The translations under genes and the position numbers were made by a program. A stretch of 64,000 bases of DNA from positions 1-64,000 of the forward strand of contig NZ_MEDO01000009.1 of the NCBI RefSeq assembly GCF_001724815.1, read 5' to 3'. The notes below the pieces were generated by a model. It saw only the letters and a program-made list of their open reading frames with translations. It was not told the DNA's origin and did no database searches. This stretch comes from Arenimonas sp. SCN 70-307. Its GTDB lineage: Bacteria > Pseudomonadota > Gammaproteobacteria > Xanthomonadales > Xanthomonadaceae. Below, in pieces: positions 50,820-59,612 of the stretch. How positions within the stretch are numbered: the stretch's first letter is position 1; each line of letters opens with the position of its first letter.

Positions 50820-53249
50820 ATGCACGCCCCCGCCTTCCTCCTGCGCACCACCCTGCGCCTCCTCCTCAAGCCCGTCCTCACCCCGCGCTTTGGCTATCCC
50901 TTCCAGCGACGCTGGATGCAGGCCCTTTCCGCCATCGGCGTGTTCCCCCAGGGCATCACGCGCGAAGATCAAACCCTGGGCGGCATCGCCTGCGAAACCT
51001 GGCGCGACCCGCGCGCCCCGGCCGTGCGCGAGGGCGCCGTGCTCTACCTGCACGGCGGCGGCTACACCACCGGTTCGCCACGCACGCATCGCACGCTGGG
51101 GGCCTGGCTGGCGCGGCAGTGCGGCGTGCCGGTGCACGTGGCCGATTACCGCCTTGCGCCCGAGCATCCATTCCCCGCCGCGCTGCACGATGCGCTGGCG
51201 GTTTACCGCGAGCTCGCCGCGCGCGGCCCGGTCGTGGTGGCGGGCGACTCCGCCGGTGGTGGCCTGGCGCTCGCGCTGGCGCTGGAGCTGCGCGAACAGA
51301 ACCTGCCGGCGCCGGCGGCGCTCGTGCTGCTGGCCCCGCTGGGTGATCTTCGCGAAGAGACGGCGCTGGCACCGCCCAAGGGCGAGGCGATACTGAATCC
51401 GACTTGGGCCCGCAGCAACCACCGCGCCTACGCCGGCCACGATCTCGCCAACCCCAAGGTCTCGCCGCTGCTGGCCGACCTGCGCGGCCTGCCGCCCACG
51501 CTGGTGCAGTTCGGCAGCGACGACCTGCTGCGGCCGCAGTGCGAGGCGCTGGTGGAGAAACTGCAGGCGTCCGGTGTCGACGTGGTGCGCGACTTCAGCG
51601 AGGGCGTCTGGCATGTGTTCCAGCTGCATGCCGGGCAACTGGCGGCGGCGGATGCGGCGGTGGCGCGCATTGGCTGGTTCGTGTCGCGCGCGCTCGATCG
51701 CGCGGGCCCTCTCCCCCGGCCCCTCTCCCACAAGGGGAGAGGGGAGCAAAGCACTGTAAGCCCCTCTCCCTTCGTGGGAGAGGGGTTGGGGAGAGGGGGC
51801 CGCCCCACCCACGACGTCGTGATCCTGGGCGCCGGCATGTCCGGCCTCTGCGCCGCCATCCAGCTGCAGAAGGCCGGCCTGCACGACTTCGTCATGCTCG
51901 AGCAATCCGAAGGCCTCGGCGGCACCTGGTGGGACAACCGCTACCCGGGCGCACAGGTGGACGTGCCCGCGCCGGCCTACAGTTTTTCCTTCGCGCCCAA
52001 CCCGCGCTGGCGGCAGCGCTTCGCCAACGCGCCCGAAATCCACGAATACCAGCAGGCGCTGGCCGACAAACGCGGCCTCAGCGCACGCCTGCGCCTGGGC
52101 ACGCGCCTGACCGAAGCGCATTTCGACGAAGCCTCCGGCCTGTGGCACCTGCAAACGAATAGTGGCGACACGCTGGTGGCGCGCCACTTCATCTGCAGCA
52201 CCGGCCCGCTGAGCCAGCCGCGCTGGCCCGACATCCCGGGCCTGGACCAATTCCAGGGCTTCAAGCTCCACTCCGCGCGCTGGGATGCCAACGCGCCGCT
52301 GGCCGGCAAGCGCGTGGGCGTGATCGGCACCGGCTCGACCGCCGTGCAGCTGGTGCCGCCCATCGCGCGCGAGGCCGCCAGCCTGCAGGTGTTCCAGCGC
52401 ACGCCGAACTGGATCCTGCCGCGCCTCGAGCGCCGCTACTTCTGGTTCGACGGCCTGCTCGCGCGCCTGCCGCCTTATGCCTGGGCGGTGCGCCATGGCT
52501 GGGTGTGGTTCCTCGAGCTCGGCCGCCGCGGTTTCCAGGACGGGACGCTGATGCGCCGCTTCATGCTCTGGTGGGCGGCGCGCCACCGCCGCGTGCAGCT
52601 GCCCGACCCGGCGCTGCGCGCGAAGCTCGAGCCCAGCTACCCGCTGGGCTGCAAGCGCATCATCTATTCCAGCGATTACTACCCGACGCTGGTGCAGCCG
52701 AACGTGCGGCTGGTGACCGATGGCATCGAGCGCCTCACGCCCACCGGAATCCGCACGGCCGACGGCCAGGACATTCCGCTGGATGCCCTGGTCTGCGCCA
52801 CTGGCTTCGACACCGTGCACCCGCTGCAGTCGCTGCAGGTGCGCGGCCGCGACGGCCGCACCCTGGCCGAGGCCTGGAAGGACGGCCCCGAGGCCTTCCA
52901 CGGCATCCACGTGGCCGGCTTCCCGAACCTCTACCTGATGCTGGGGCCGAACACCGCCACCGGCCACACCTCCACGCTGCTCTTCATCGAGCCGGCGGTG
53001 CGCCACGCCATCGAGTGCATGCGCGCCGTGGAAGAGGGCGGCCACCAGGCCATCGAGGTGCGCGAAGAGGCCATGCGCGGGCACAACGCGGCGCTGCAGG
53101 CGCGCCTGGGCCGCTCGGTGTGGGCGCAGTGCCGCAGCTGGTACCGCATGGACGACGGCAAGGTGGTGGCCATCTTCCCGGGCCACACGCGGGAGTACGT
53201 GCAGGGCCTGCGGCGAGTGGGCTGGGGCGCATTCGAGTTCAGCGGCTGA
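50820..53249 (+). CDS. Fusion of alpha/beta-hydrolase esterase and Baeyer-Villiger monooxygenase
   Basis: One 809-residue frame joins two enzymes. Residues 1-295 form a hormone-sensitive-lipase-type esterase: oxyanion HGGGYTTG, nucleophile GDSAGGG, and a catalytic His in VWHVFQLHAG. Residues 296-326 are encoded by the palindromic repeat. Residues 327-809 form a flavin monooxygenase: FAD motif ILGAGMSGLCAA, the Baeyer-Villiger fingerprint FQGFKLHSARWD, and NADPH motif GVIGTGSTAVQL. BVMOs turn ketones into esters that esterases cleave, so the two activities are consecutive. No stop or usable start separates the halves. Confidence 0.85.
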   Translation: MHAPAFLLRTTLRLLLKPVLTPRFGYPFQRRWMQALSAIGVFPQGITREDQTLGGIACETWRDPRAPAVREGAVLYLHGGGYTTGSPRTHRTLGAWLARQCGVPVHVADYRLAPEHPFPAALHDALAVYRELAARGPVVVAGDSAGGGLALALALELREQNLPAPAALVLLAPLGDLREETALAPPKGEAILNPTWARSNHRAYAGHDLANPKVSPLLADLRGLPPTLVQFGSDDLLRPQCEALVEKLQASGVDVVRDFSEGVWHVFQLHAGQLAAADAAVARIGWFVSRALDRAGPLPRPLSHKGRGEQSTVSPSPFVGEGLGRGGRPTHDVVILGAGMSGLCAAIQLQKAGLHDFVMLEQSEGLGGTWWDNRYPGAQVDVPAPAYSFSFAPNPRWRQRFANAPEIHEYQQALADKRGLSARLRLGTRLTEAHFDEASGLWHLQTNSGDTLVARHFICSTGPLSQPRWPDIPGLDQFQGFKLHSARWDANAPLAGKRVGVIGTGSTAVQLVPPIAREAASLQVFQRTPNWILPRLERRYFWFDGLLARLPPYAWAVRHGWVWFLELGRRGFQDGTLMRRFMLWWAARHRRVQLPDPALRAKLEPSYPLGCKRIIYSSDYYPTLVQPNVRLVTDGIERLTPTGIRTADGQDIPLDALVCATGFDTVHPLQSLQVRGRDGRTLAEAWKDGPEAFHGIHVAGFPNLYLMLGPNTATGHTSTLLFIEPAVRHAIECMRAVEEGGHQAIEVREEAMRGHNAALQARLGRSVWAQCRSWYRMDDGKVVAIFPGHTREYVQGLRRVGWGAFEFSG
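51707..51797. repeat. Palindromic repeat, copy 2, inside a coding frame
   Basis: A 91-bp copy of the element (CCCTCTCCCC ... GGGGAGAGGG ends, with internal hairpins CCCCTCTCCC/GGGAGAGGGG). It lies entirely within the esterase-monooxygenase frame and encodes the linker, about residues 296-326 (including PLPRPLSHKGRGEQ). It has no stop codon in that frame. Confidence 0.9.
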
Positions 53250-53256
53250 GGCCGAT

Positions 53257-53352
53257 CCCCTCTCCCCAACCCCTCTCCCGCAAGGGGAGAGGGGCTCACA
53301 TCGCGAGCCTTGCTCCCCTCTCCCCTTGCGGGAGAGGGGCCGGGGGAGAGGG
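53257..53352. repeat. Palindromic repeat, copy 3
   Basis: A 96-bp copy 7 bp after the monooxygenase stop codon, with the same outer ends (CCCCTCTCCCC, GGGGGAGAGGG) and two inner hairpins. It fills most of the gap before the cupin gene and may act as a transcription stop or RNA stabiliser. Confidence 0.9.
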
Positions 53353-53390
53353 CCACGCCCCGTCCACAACCCCCATCGCATACTCACGAC

Positions 53391-54074
53391 ATGCGCCTCA
53401 ACGCCGATTTCTCACAGCGCGTCGTCATCCGCCCCGACGACAGCCCCTGGCAGCCCTCGCCCTCCCCGGGCGTGGATCGCCGCCTGCTGGATCGCATCGG
53501 CGGCGAGCAGGCCCGCGCCACCAGCCTAGTGCGCTACGCCGCGGGCTCGGCCTTCCCCGAACACACTCACCCGATGGGCGAGGAAATCCTGGTGCTCGAC
53601 GGCGTCTTCAGCGACGAGCGCGGCGACTTCGGCCCGGGCAGCTACCTGCGCAACCCCGACGGCTCGCGCCACGCGCCGCGCAGCGTGCCGGGCTGCACCC
53701 TGTTCGTGAAGCTGCGCCAGTTCGCCCCCGGCGACGACGCCACCGTGGCCATCGACACCGCCCGCGGCGAGTGGCGCCCCGGCCTGGTGCCGGGGCTGCG
53801 GGTGATGCCGCTGCATTCCTTCGGCACCGAGCACACGGCGCTGGTGGACTGGGCGCCGGGCACCGTGTTCCAGCCGCATACGCATTTCGGCGGCGAGGAA
53901 ATCCTGGTGCTGAGCGGGGTGTTCGAGGACGAGCATGGCCGCTATCCGGCCGGCAGCTGGCTGCGCAGCCCGCACCTGTCGCGGCACGCGCCGTTCACCC
54001 GCGAGGGGGCGCGGATTCTGGTGAAGGTGGGGCACCTGGACGAGGAGCGGCTGCGGCCTTGGCTGGAGAACTAG
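53391..54074 (+). CDS. Tandem cupin protein (ChrR-like)
   Basis: A 227-residue protein made of two similar cupin repeats. The first has FPEHTHPMGEEILVLDGVF with PGSYLRNPDGSRHAP, the second FQPHTHFGGEEILVLSGVF with AGSWLRSPHLSRHAP. Each keeps the metal-binding H-x-H-x(4)E and the later His, so both could bind metal. The sequence is that of the ChrR cupin domain, but the zinc-binding anti-sigma N-terminal part of ChrR is absent and no sigma factor gene is adjacent. Start set at 53391; the frame upstream runs through the repeat. Confidence 0.85.
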   Translation: MRLNADFSQRVVIRPDDSPWQPSPSPGVDRRLLDRIGGEQARATSLVRYAAGSAFPEHTHPMGEEILVLDGVFSDERGDFGPGSYLRNPDGSRHAPRSVPGCTLFVKLRQFAPGDDATVAIDTARGEWRPGLVPGLRVMPLHSFGTEHTALVDWAPGTVFQPHTHFGGEEILVLSGVFEDEHGRYPAGSWLRSPHLSRHAPFTREGARILVKVGHLDEERLRPWLEN

Positions 54075-54098
54075 GGCGGCAACGGGCGGCGACCAACC

Positions 54099-55022
54099 TC
54101 AGCGACCGGCTTGCTTGAGCACGGCGATCAATTTGGACAGGTCGGCGCTCCGCTTGTTTTCGTCACGTCTCTCGAGGTTCTGGAGCTTCCATCTGACTCC
54201 CGGCAGCAATGCCGCCTGAGGCAAACCAATCAGTGCGAAATCGGCACGCTCCTGCTCCACGGAGAGCAGGAAATCACGTGATGGGCCATCCAGCCGGCGC
54301 CTGATTTCAGCCAGGAGCCTTGCCCTGGCCTCCAGCAGGTCCTCAGGCGTGACGGCCTCCCGGGTCATGCCCTCGAACTGCGCGGCAAATACCCTGTCGA
54401 AGTCGACCGGGGCTGCAGGGTCGAGCAACTCAGCTGCAGGCTTTGGGCTGGCCGTCAGGTAGACGAGGAAAGTTCGCCACAGCTCATCGCTGATGCCATG
54501 GGTTCCAAGCAGCAACCGAACATCGAACAGGTCACGGGGATGTTGCCGCGACAGCGCAGCGGCCATCTTCCCGGCATACAGGTCGGCGAAGTGGAATACC
54601 CGCGTGCTCGCGAAGCCAAACTGCTTCTCGATGGAAGGCTGAAGCACCATGGTGCGCGTCGGGTGGACAGTGCCGCGCATGACGGGCGACGTCTCTATCT
54701 GCACCTGTGCGCCCCGACGGCTGGCAACGATGCGATGCAGCGTGCCGGCCCCGGCCGGGCGTGAAAGCACGACATCAAGTTTCAAGGGTGGCTTGGCCAG
54801 CGTATCCGCCAGCCTGCCCAAGGCTTCGCGGATCAGCGCGGCGTCTTCTTCGAATGATTGCGCGCGTAGCCAGCCCAGGTCGATGTCGACGGACAGGCGG
54901 GGCAGGTCATGCTCAAAGAGGTTGATTGCCGTGCCGCCCTTGAGCGCGAAGTCAGGCTCCCGGGCAAGGTGCGGAAGGATCGCCACCAGCAGGGCAACGC
55001 GATCCGCGTAGCGCTTATCCAA
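54099..55022 (-). CDS. AbiEii-family nucleotidyltransferase toxin
   Basis: A 307-residue nucleotidyltransferase. The polymerase-beta motif is clear near the N-terminus: FALKGGTAINLFEHDLPRLS followed by VDIDLGW, giving the G-G/S and D-x-D catalytic set. RKMAAALSRQHPRDLFDVR-like text (AGKMAAALSRQHPRDLFD) is the conserved C-terminal family motif. AbiEii toxins cause phage abortive infection by modifying tRNA or other targets. The gene overlaps the antitoxin gene by 8 bp. Codon use is less GC-biased than the surrounding core genes. Confidence 0.9.
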   Translation of the reverse strand: MDKRYADRVALLVAILPHLAREPDFALKGGTAINLFEHDLPRLSVDIDLGWLRAQSFEEDAALIREALGRLADTLAKPPLKLDVVLSRPAGAGTLHRIVASRRGAQVQIETSPVMRGTVHPTRTMVLQPSIEKQFGFASTRVFHFADLYAGKMAAALSRQHPRDLFDVRLLLGTHGISDELWRTFLVYLTASPKPAAELLDPAAPVDFDRVFAAQFEGMTREAVTPEDLLEARARLLAEIRRRLDGPSRDFLLSVEQERADFALIGLPQAALLPGVRWKLQNLERRDENKRSADLSKLIAVLKQAGR

Positions 55023-55836
55023 GCGAGGACTCCAGATCCGCAGGCAAGGTTATCTGATAGCGCGCGTCCAGCCGCCCGCCAGGGAAGAACGCCCGCTTTC
55101 CCCGTCCGAGATCAACGCCACTCGTGTCGAGTCGCTCAAGCCATGCGTGGTTGGCGCGATTGGCCAGGGCAAGGAACAGGCGCTTCGCCTTGATGCTTTG
55201 GCACCGCCTGAGCAATCCGCTCAACTCCGACGGTCTAAGTCCACTCATCCCCTGCATCGTCGCATGGGCCTCATGCACGTCGGCAGCGTCGCGCGCTTCG
55301 TGGCACAACTCGAGCATTGCGCGCTCGGCGCTCGCGACGACGACCCATTCCGTAGTCGAGGAGACCACCAGGCGCTCCAGCCCTTCCTCGCTCAACCGAT
55401 CGTCAGGGGCATCTGCCGAAAAGCCGAATCCAACGGGCGGGAATGGGCCCAGGCCACCGTGCAGGAAGCGAACGTCCACGGCCAGGACGGAGGCCCACCC
55501 CGGAAGGCGATCCGGACCGTAAAGCGTGGCTTCGCGTACGCCCTGCATCCGCAGGTAGTGCTCGTGCCCGTGTAGTGCGAGAGCGAATCGGGCCCCGGCA
55601 TGGAGCCGCAGTTGCTCGCGCTGCTGCAAGGAGTGCAGTGCACCCTCCCAGGTGGCTACGCCGGCCGCCGCCATGTACACGCCGCGGGCCGGAGAGCGCA
55701 GCCAGCCACTCCTCACGTACCCCGCGACCAGCGCCGTGGAATAGCCGTGGCCGCGCAGCCAGCGTGCCGATACGAAGTCGGCGTCCCCGAGCTCGGCCAG
55801 CAGGCGGTTCAGCTTTTGACGATTTTGCTCAGCCAT
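55015..55836 (-). CDS. AbiEi-family antitoxin with winged helix
   Basis: A 273-residue protein: N-terminal winged helix (KLNRLLAELGDADFVSARWL then GYVRSGWLRSPARGVYM), then the C-terminal AbiEi domain. It is the antitoxin and transcriptional repressor of the AbiE type IV toxin-antitoxin pair. Start MAEQNRQKL at 55836 is preferred to a frame extension upstream because that extension covers the operator-like repeats. It precedes and overlaps the toxin gene. Confidence 0.88.
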   Translation of the reverse strand: MAEQNRQKLNRLLAELGDADFVSARWLRGHGYSTALVAGYVRSGWLRSPARGVYMAAAGVATWEGALHSLQQREQLRLHAGARFALALHGHEHYLRMQGVREATLYGPDRLPGWASVLAVDVRFLHGGLGPFPPVGFGFSADAPDDRLSEEGLERLVVSSTTEWVVVASAERAMLELCHEARDAADVHEAHATMQGMSGLRPSELSGLLRRCQSIKAKRLFLALANRANHAWLERLDTSGVDLGRGKRAFFPGGRLDARYQITLPADLESSLG

Positions 55837-55906
55837 AGTTAGTAAAATAGTGATTTGCAAAACCAAATGCAAGCGAATGGTTCGCCGTGAATTGATTTTA
55901 GTAACT
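55837..55906. promoter_or_regulatory. Candidate AbiEi operator and abiE promoter
   Basis: AGTTAGTAAAAT (55837-55848) directly before the antitoxin start is inverted, with one mismatch, at ATTTTAGTAACT (55895-55906). The 46 bp between are AT-rich and include ATTTGCAAAACCAAATGCAA. AbiEi proteins are known to repress their own operon by binding inverted repeats in the promoter, so this is the likely control region. Confidence 0.6.
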
Positions 55907-55941
55907 CAGGCTTAGCTTTTCATTGGGTAGGCAAACCAGCG

Positions 55942-55975
55942 ATTGTCGATGCCGATTGCAGCAATCGGCGACAAT
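55942..55975 (+). promoter_or_regulatory. Long hairpin in the pyrC leader
   Basis: ATTGTCG (55942-55948) and CCGATTG (55952-55958) pair with CAATCGG (55962-55968) and CGACAAT (55969-55975): 14 base pairs with a 3-nt bulge and a 3-nt loop, ending 33 bp before the pyrC start. There is no T tract. It may be an RNA structure, an operator, or overlap a promoter (GACAAT resembles a -10 box). Confidence 0.5.
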
Positions 55976-56008
55976 GACGCCTGTTCCGGGACCCCTGAAG
56001 CCGCCGCC

Positions 56009-57055
56009 ATGACCACCCGCCTCACGATCACCCGCCCCGACGACTGGCACCTGCACCTGCGCGACGGCGAGATGCTGGCGCGCGTGCTGCCCGATACCGC
56101 GCACCGCTTCGCCCGCGCCATCGTCATGCCCAACCTGGTGCCGCCGGTGGTGAACGCGACGCTGGCCGGCGCCTACCGCGAGCGCATCCTGGCGGCGCTT
56201 CCCAAGGGCCTGGCCTTCGAGCCGCTGATGACGCTCTACCTCACCGAGCGCACCAGCCCGGCCGACATCGCCGAGGCCAAGGCCAGCGGCTACGTGCACG
56301 CGGTGAAGTGGTACCCGGCCGGCGCCACCACCAATTCCGATTCCGGCGTGAAGCACATCGACAACTGCCACGCCGCGCTCGCCGCCATGGAGCAGCACGA
56401 CCTGCCGCTGCTGGTGCACGGCGAGGTGACCGACGCGCACGTGGACGTGTTCGACCGCGAGGCCGTGTTCATCGAAACCCTGCTGCGCCCGCTGGTGCAG
56501 CGCTACCCGAAGCTGCGCATCGTGCTCGAGCACATCACCACGCGGCAGGCCGCCGAGTTCGTGGCGGCGGCGCCGGCCAACGTGGCGGCCACCATCACGC
56601 CGCACCACCTGCTGATGAACCGCAACGCCATCTTCCAGGGCGGCATCCGCCCGCACCATTACTGCCTGCCCGTGCTCAAGCGCGAGGAGCACCGCGTGGC
56701 CCTGGTGGCCGCCGCCACCAGCGGCAGCCCCAAGTTCTTCCTGGGCACCGACAGCGCCCCGCACACCCGCGGCGCCAAGGAGTCGAGCTGCGGCTGCGCC
56801 GGCATGTACAGCGCGCACGGCGCCATCGAGCTCTACGCCGAGGTGTTCGAGCAGCACAATGCGCTGGACAAGCTGGAGGGCTTCGCCAGCTTCCACGGCC
56901 CGGATTTCTACCGCCTGCCGCGCAACACCGACACGATCACCCTGGTGCGTGAGCCCTGGGTGATCCCGGCCGAGCTGGGCGAGGGCGCCACCGCCCTGGT
57001 GCCCCTGCGCGCCGGCACCGAGCTGGCCTGGCGGGTGGACGGCCTGGCGGGCTGA
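56009..57055 (+). CDS. pyrC: Dihydroorotase (class II)
   Basis: Third step of pyrimidine synthesis: cyclises carbamoyl-aspartate to dihydroorotate. The 348-residue protein has metal ligands in [10 protein letters not shown], the carbamylated Lys in AVKWYPAG, and later histidines in VHGEV and LEHITT, plus TPHHLL and TDSAPH. This is the compact, E. coli-type PyrC. The frame is open upstream; [14 protein letters not shown] at 56009 is the family start. Confidence 0.96.
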   Translation: MTTRLTITRPDDWHLHLRDGEMLARVLPDTAHRFARAIVMPNLVPPVVNATLAGAYRERILAALPKGLAFEPLMTLYLTERTSPADIAEAKASGYVHAVKWYPAGATTNSDSGVKHIDNCHAALAAMEQHDLPLLVHGEVTDAHVDVFDREAVFIETLLRPLVQRYPKLRIVLEHITTRQAAEFVAAAPANVAATITPHHLLMNRNAIFQGGIRPHHYCLPVLKREEHRVALVAAATSGSPKFFLGTDSAPHTRGAKESSCGCAGMYSAHGAIELYAEVFEQHNALDKLEGFASFHGPDFYRLPRNTDTITLVREPWVIPAELGEGATALVPLRAGTELAWRVDGLAG

Positions 57056-57102
57056 GGCCCGTCTTCACCTGGCAACGGCATCCCCCGTCGCATCTTGGCG
57101 CC

Positions 57103-58026
57103 ATGAAAAAGCTCATCGGCGCCTTCGTTTTCTACGCGCGTTTCGCGCTGCCGTTCTCGCGCATCGGCTACCGCCGCCGCGTGCGCGCACCGCTGGCGGC
57201 CGACTTCAGCGGCCAGCGCTGGGTGGTGACGGGCGCCACCGGCGGCATCGGCCGCGCCATCGCCCTGGGCGCCGCCGCGCGCGGCGCCACCGTGCTGGCC
57301 CTGGCCCGCGACAAGGCCAAGCTCTACGCGCTGGCCCGCGACGCGAGAGGCCCGGGCCGCATCGAAGCCGTGCAGGTGGACCTGTCGCTGATGCGCGACC
57401 TGCGCCGCGTCGCCGGCGAGATCGCCGCGCAGGGCCGCGTGGACGTGCTGGTGCACAACGTGGGCGTGATGCTGCACGAGTACGGGCGCACCGACGAAGG
57501 CGCCGAGCGCAGCTTCGCCACCAACCTGCTGGGCCACTGGGTGCTGGACGCCGCGCTGCGCGAGGCCGGTGCGCTCGACGCCCGCAGCGCCATCATTTCG
57601 ATGAGCTCGGGCGGCATGTACGGCGCCGCGCTGGCGCTGGAGCAGCTCGAGGCCGGCGACGCCGCGACGCACGACGGCTTCCTCGCCTACGCCCAGCACA
57701 AGCGCGCCCAGGTCGAACTCACGAAACACTGGAACGCGCTGGGCCCCGACGCGCCCAAGGCCTGGGTGATGCACCCGGGCTGGGTGGACACCGACGGCGT
57801 GCGCAGCTCGCTGCCGGGTTTCCGCAAGGTGTTTGGCCGCGTGCTGCGTAATGCCGACGAAGGCGCCGACACCGCGCTGTGGCTCGCCGCCGTGCGGCCG
57901 CCGGTGGGCGAGGGCATCTGGCTCGACCGCCAGCGCGACCCGGAGCATGCCTTCGGGTTTACCCGCGAAGGCGCCGATGCGCAGGCGCTGGCCGCCTGGC
58001 TGGCGGAACGCGCCGCCCGGGCCTGA
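57103..58026 (+). CDS. Short-chain dehydrogenase/reductase (DHRS12-like)
   Basis: A 307-residue SDR. A 35-residue N-terminal extension with a short hydrophobic stretch (LIGAFVFYARFALPF) comes before the cofactor motif TGATGGIGRAIA; HNVGVM replaces the usual NNAG and the active site is YAQHK. The pattern is that of DHRS12-type SDRs. The hydrophobic stretch may attach it to the membrane. Substrate unknown. Confidence 0.85.
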   Translation: MKKLIGAFVFYARFALPFSRIGYRRRVRAPLAADFSGQRWVVTGATGGIGRAIALGAAARGATVLALARDKAKLYALARDARGPGRIEAVQVDLSLMRDLRRVAGEIAAQGRVDVLVHNVGVMLHEYGRTDEGAERSFATNLLGHWVLDAALREAGALDARSAIISMSSGGMYGAALALEQLEAGDAATHDGFLAYAQHKRAQVELTKHWNALGPDAPKAWVMHPGWVDTDGVRSSLPGFRKVFGRVLRNADEGADTALWLAAVRPPVGEGIWLDRQRDPEHAFGFTREGADAQALAAWLAERAARA

Positions 58027-58053
58027 GCCCCGGCGGCGCTTTCAATCGGCGGC

Positions 58054-58620
58054 TCAGCCCGCCGCGCGGCCCGCGATCTGCTGCTTCACGAACGCCGCGT
58101 AGGCGTCCATGTACTTGCGCAGGAATTTCTCGGTGTCGGGGTTGGACACATTGCCCTGGTCGTCGATCAGGTCGGGCTTGAACTGCAGGTAGCCCTCCAT
58201 GCCGTTGAACAGCGACACGTTGCTGAAGCACAGCACGCTGCGCAGGTGCGCCTGCGCCAGCGCGGTGCCGATGGCGCCCGGCGAGGTGCCGATGATGCCG
58301 CCCGGCTTGCCGGTGAGGCTGTTCTTGCCCCAGGGGCGGCTGGCCCAGTCGAGCGCGTTCTTCAGGCCGCCCGGGATGGATCGGTTGTATTCGGGCGTGA
58401 CGAACAGCAGCGCGTCCACGCCTTCGATGGATTCCTTGAACTTGCGCGCCACGGCCGGATAGTCGGCGTCATGGTCGTAGCTGTAGAGCGGCAGCTCGGC
58501 GATGGGGATCTCGCGCAGCTGCAGCGAATCCGGCGCCAGCTTCGCCAGCGCGGTGGCCAGCTTGCGGTTGATGGAGGCCTTGGCGAGGCTGCCGACGAGG
58601 TAGCCAACGGTATGGGTCAT
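58054..58620 (-). CDS. NADPH-dependent FMN reductase (ChrR/YieF-like)
   Basis: A 188-residue flavodoxin-fold reductase. FMN-binding segments are GSLAKASINRKLA at the N-terminus and TPEYNRSIPGGLKNALDW, which is the signature of the chromate/quinone reductase family. Such enzymes reduce quinones, azo dyes or chromate with NAD(P)H. GGAAA precedes the ATG. It converges with the upstream SDR gene. Confidence 0.92.
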   Translation of the reverse strand: MTHTVGYLVGSLAKASINRKLATALAKLAPDSLQLREIPIAELPLYSYDHDADYPAVARKFKESIEGVDALLFVTPEYNRSIPGGLKNALDWASRPWGKNSLTGKPGGIIGTSPGAIGTALAQAHLRSVLCFSNVSLFNGMEGYLQFKPDLIDDQGNVSNPDTEKFLRKYMDAYAAFVKQQIAGRAAG

Positions 58621-58753
58621 GGCACATTTCCTTGTGTGGTGACGATATCGCCAAGTTTTCGGGGCAGGCGGTTAGAGGCGCGTGAACCGGGGCGAGTTGC
58701 TCTCATTCCCTGAGACCCGAAACGGCGAGACTCTGGGCTTAGGGGGAGCCGCC

Positions 58754-59590
58754 ATGCGCGTCGTCTACAGCGAACTGATGAACGCCCCGGCGCAGGGCTA
58801 CTCGCCCAGCGCCGCCAAGCCGGCCGCGGTGATGGCCGCCTGGCTGGATGCCTGGCCGAGGCTGCAGGTGCGCGCGCCGGTGCCGGTGACGCGCGAGCAG
58901 CTGTGCCTCGCGCACGACGCCGCGTTCGTGGACGGCGTGCTGTCGTTGCGCCGGCCCAACGGCTTCGCCACGCGCAGTGCCGAAGTGGCCGCCAGCCTGC
59001 CCTGGACCAGCGGCGCGCTGCTGACCGCCGCGCGCTGGGCGCTGGAGGTGCGCGGCGCCGTGGCCGCGCCCGTGTCGGGCTTCCACCACGCCGGCTGGGA
59101 CCGCGCCGCCGACTTCTGCACCTTCAACGGCCTGATGGTGGCCGCGCTGGCGCTGCGGGCAGAGCGCCCCGGCCTGCGCGTGGGCATCCTCGATTACGAC
59201 TACCACTACGGCAACGGCACCGACGACATCCTCGACCGCGTGGGCCGCGAGGGCATCGTGCACATCACCGCCGGCGAGCGCTGGCACCACGACGCAGACC
59301 CCCGTGCCTTCCTCGACAACATCCACCACGACCTGCAGGCCATGGCCCGCTGCGACCTGGTGCTCTACCAGGCCGGCGCCGATCCGCACGTGGACGACCC
59401 ACTGGGTGGCTTCCTCACCACGCAGCAGCTGGCGATGCGGGATTGGCGGGTGTTTGCGGGGCTGCGCGAGATGGGGATCCCTGTGGCCTGGGATCTAGCG
59501 GGCGGGTACCAGGATCCGCTGGCGAAGGTGGTGGGGATCCATGTGAATACGATGAGGGCGGTGGTGCAGGTGGAGGGAGGGGCAGTTTAG
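58754..59590 (+). CDS. Histone deacetylase-like amidohydrolase
   Basis: A 278-residue arginase-fold zinc hydrolase of the HDAC/acetylpolyamine amidohydrolase superfamily. The active-site histidine pair is in SGFHHAG, followed by ADFCTFNG; zinc ligands are in DYDYHYGNGT (Asp and first His; the usual second His is Tyr, which is not a ligand) and AGADPHVDDPLGG; the transition-state Tyr is in AGGYQDP. All catalytic residues are therefore kept. In bacteria such enzymes remove acetyl groups from polyamines or other small molecules. Start set at 58754. Confidence 0.9.
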   Translation: MRVVYSELMNAPAQGYSPSAAKPAAVMAAWLDAWPRLQVRAPVPVTREQLCLAHDAAFVDGVLSLRRPNGFATRSAEVAASLPWTSGALLTAARWALEVRGAVAAPVSGFHHAGWDRAADFCTFNGLMVAALALRAERPGLRVGILDYDYHYGNGTDDILDRVGREGIVHITAGERWHHDADPRAFLDNIHHDLQAMARCDLVLYQAGADPHVDDPLGGFLTTQQLAMRDWRVFAGLREMGIPVAWDLAGGYQDPLAKVVGIHVNTMRAVVQVEGGAV

Positions 59591-59612
59591 AGTCAACCGC
59601 CTTCTTCTGAGC

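Noticed and set aside
50701-53352. Three palindromic repeats considered as a CRISPR array
   Set aside because: The copies are 1-1.5 kb apart with genes between them, and there are no regular short spacers.
53310-53390. N-terminal extension of the cupin frame through repeat copy 3
   Set aside because: The extension is translated repeat; the ATG at 53391 begins the folded domain.
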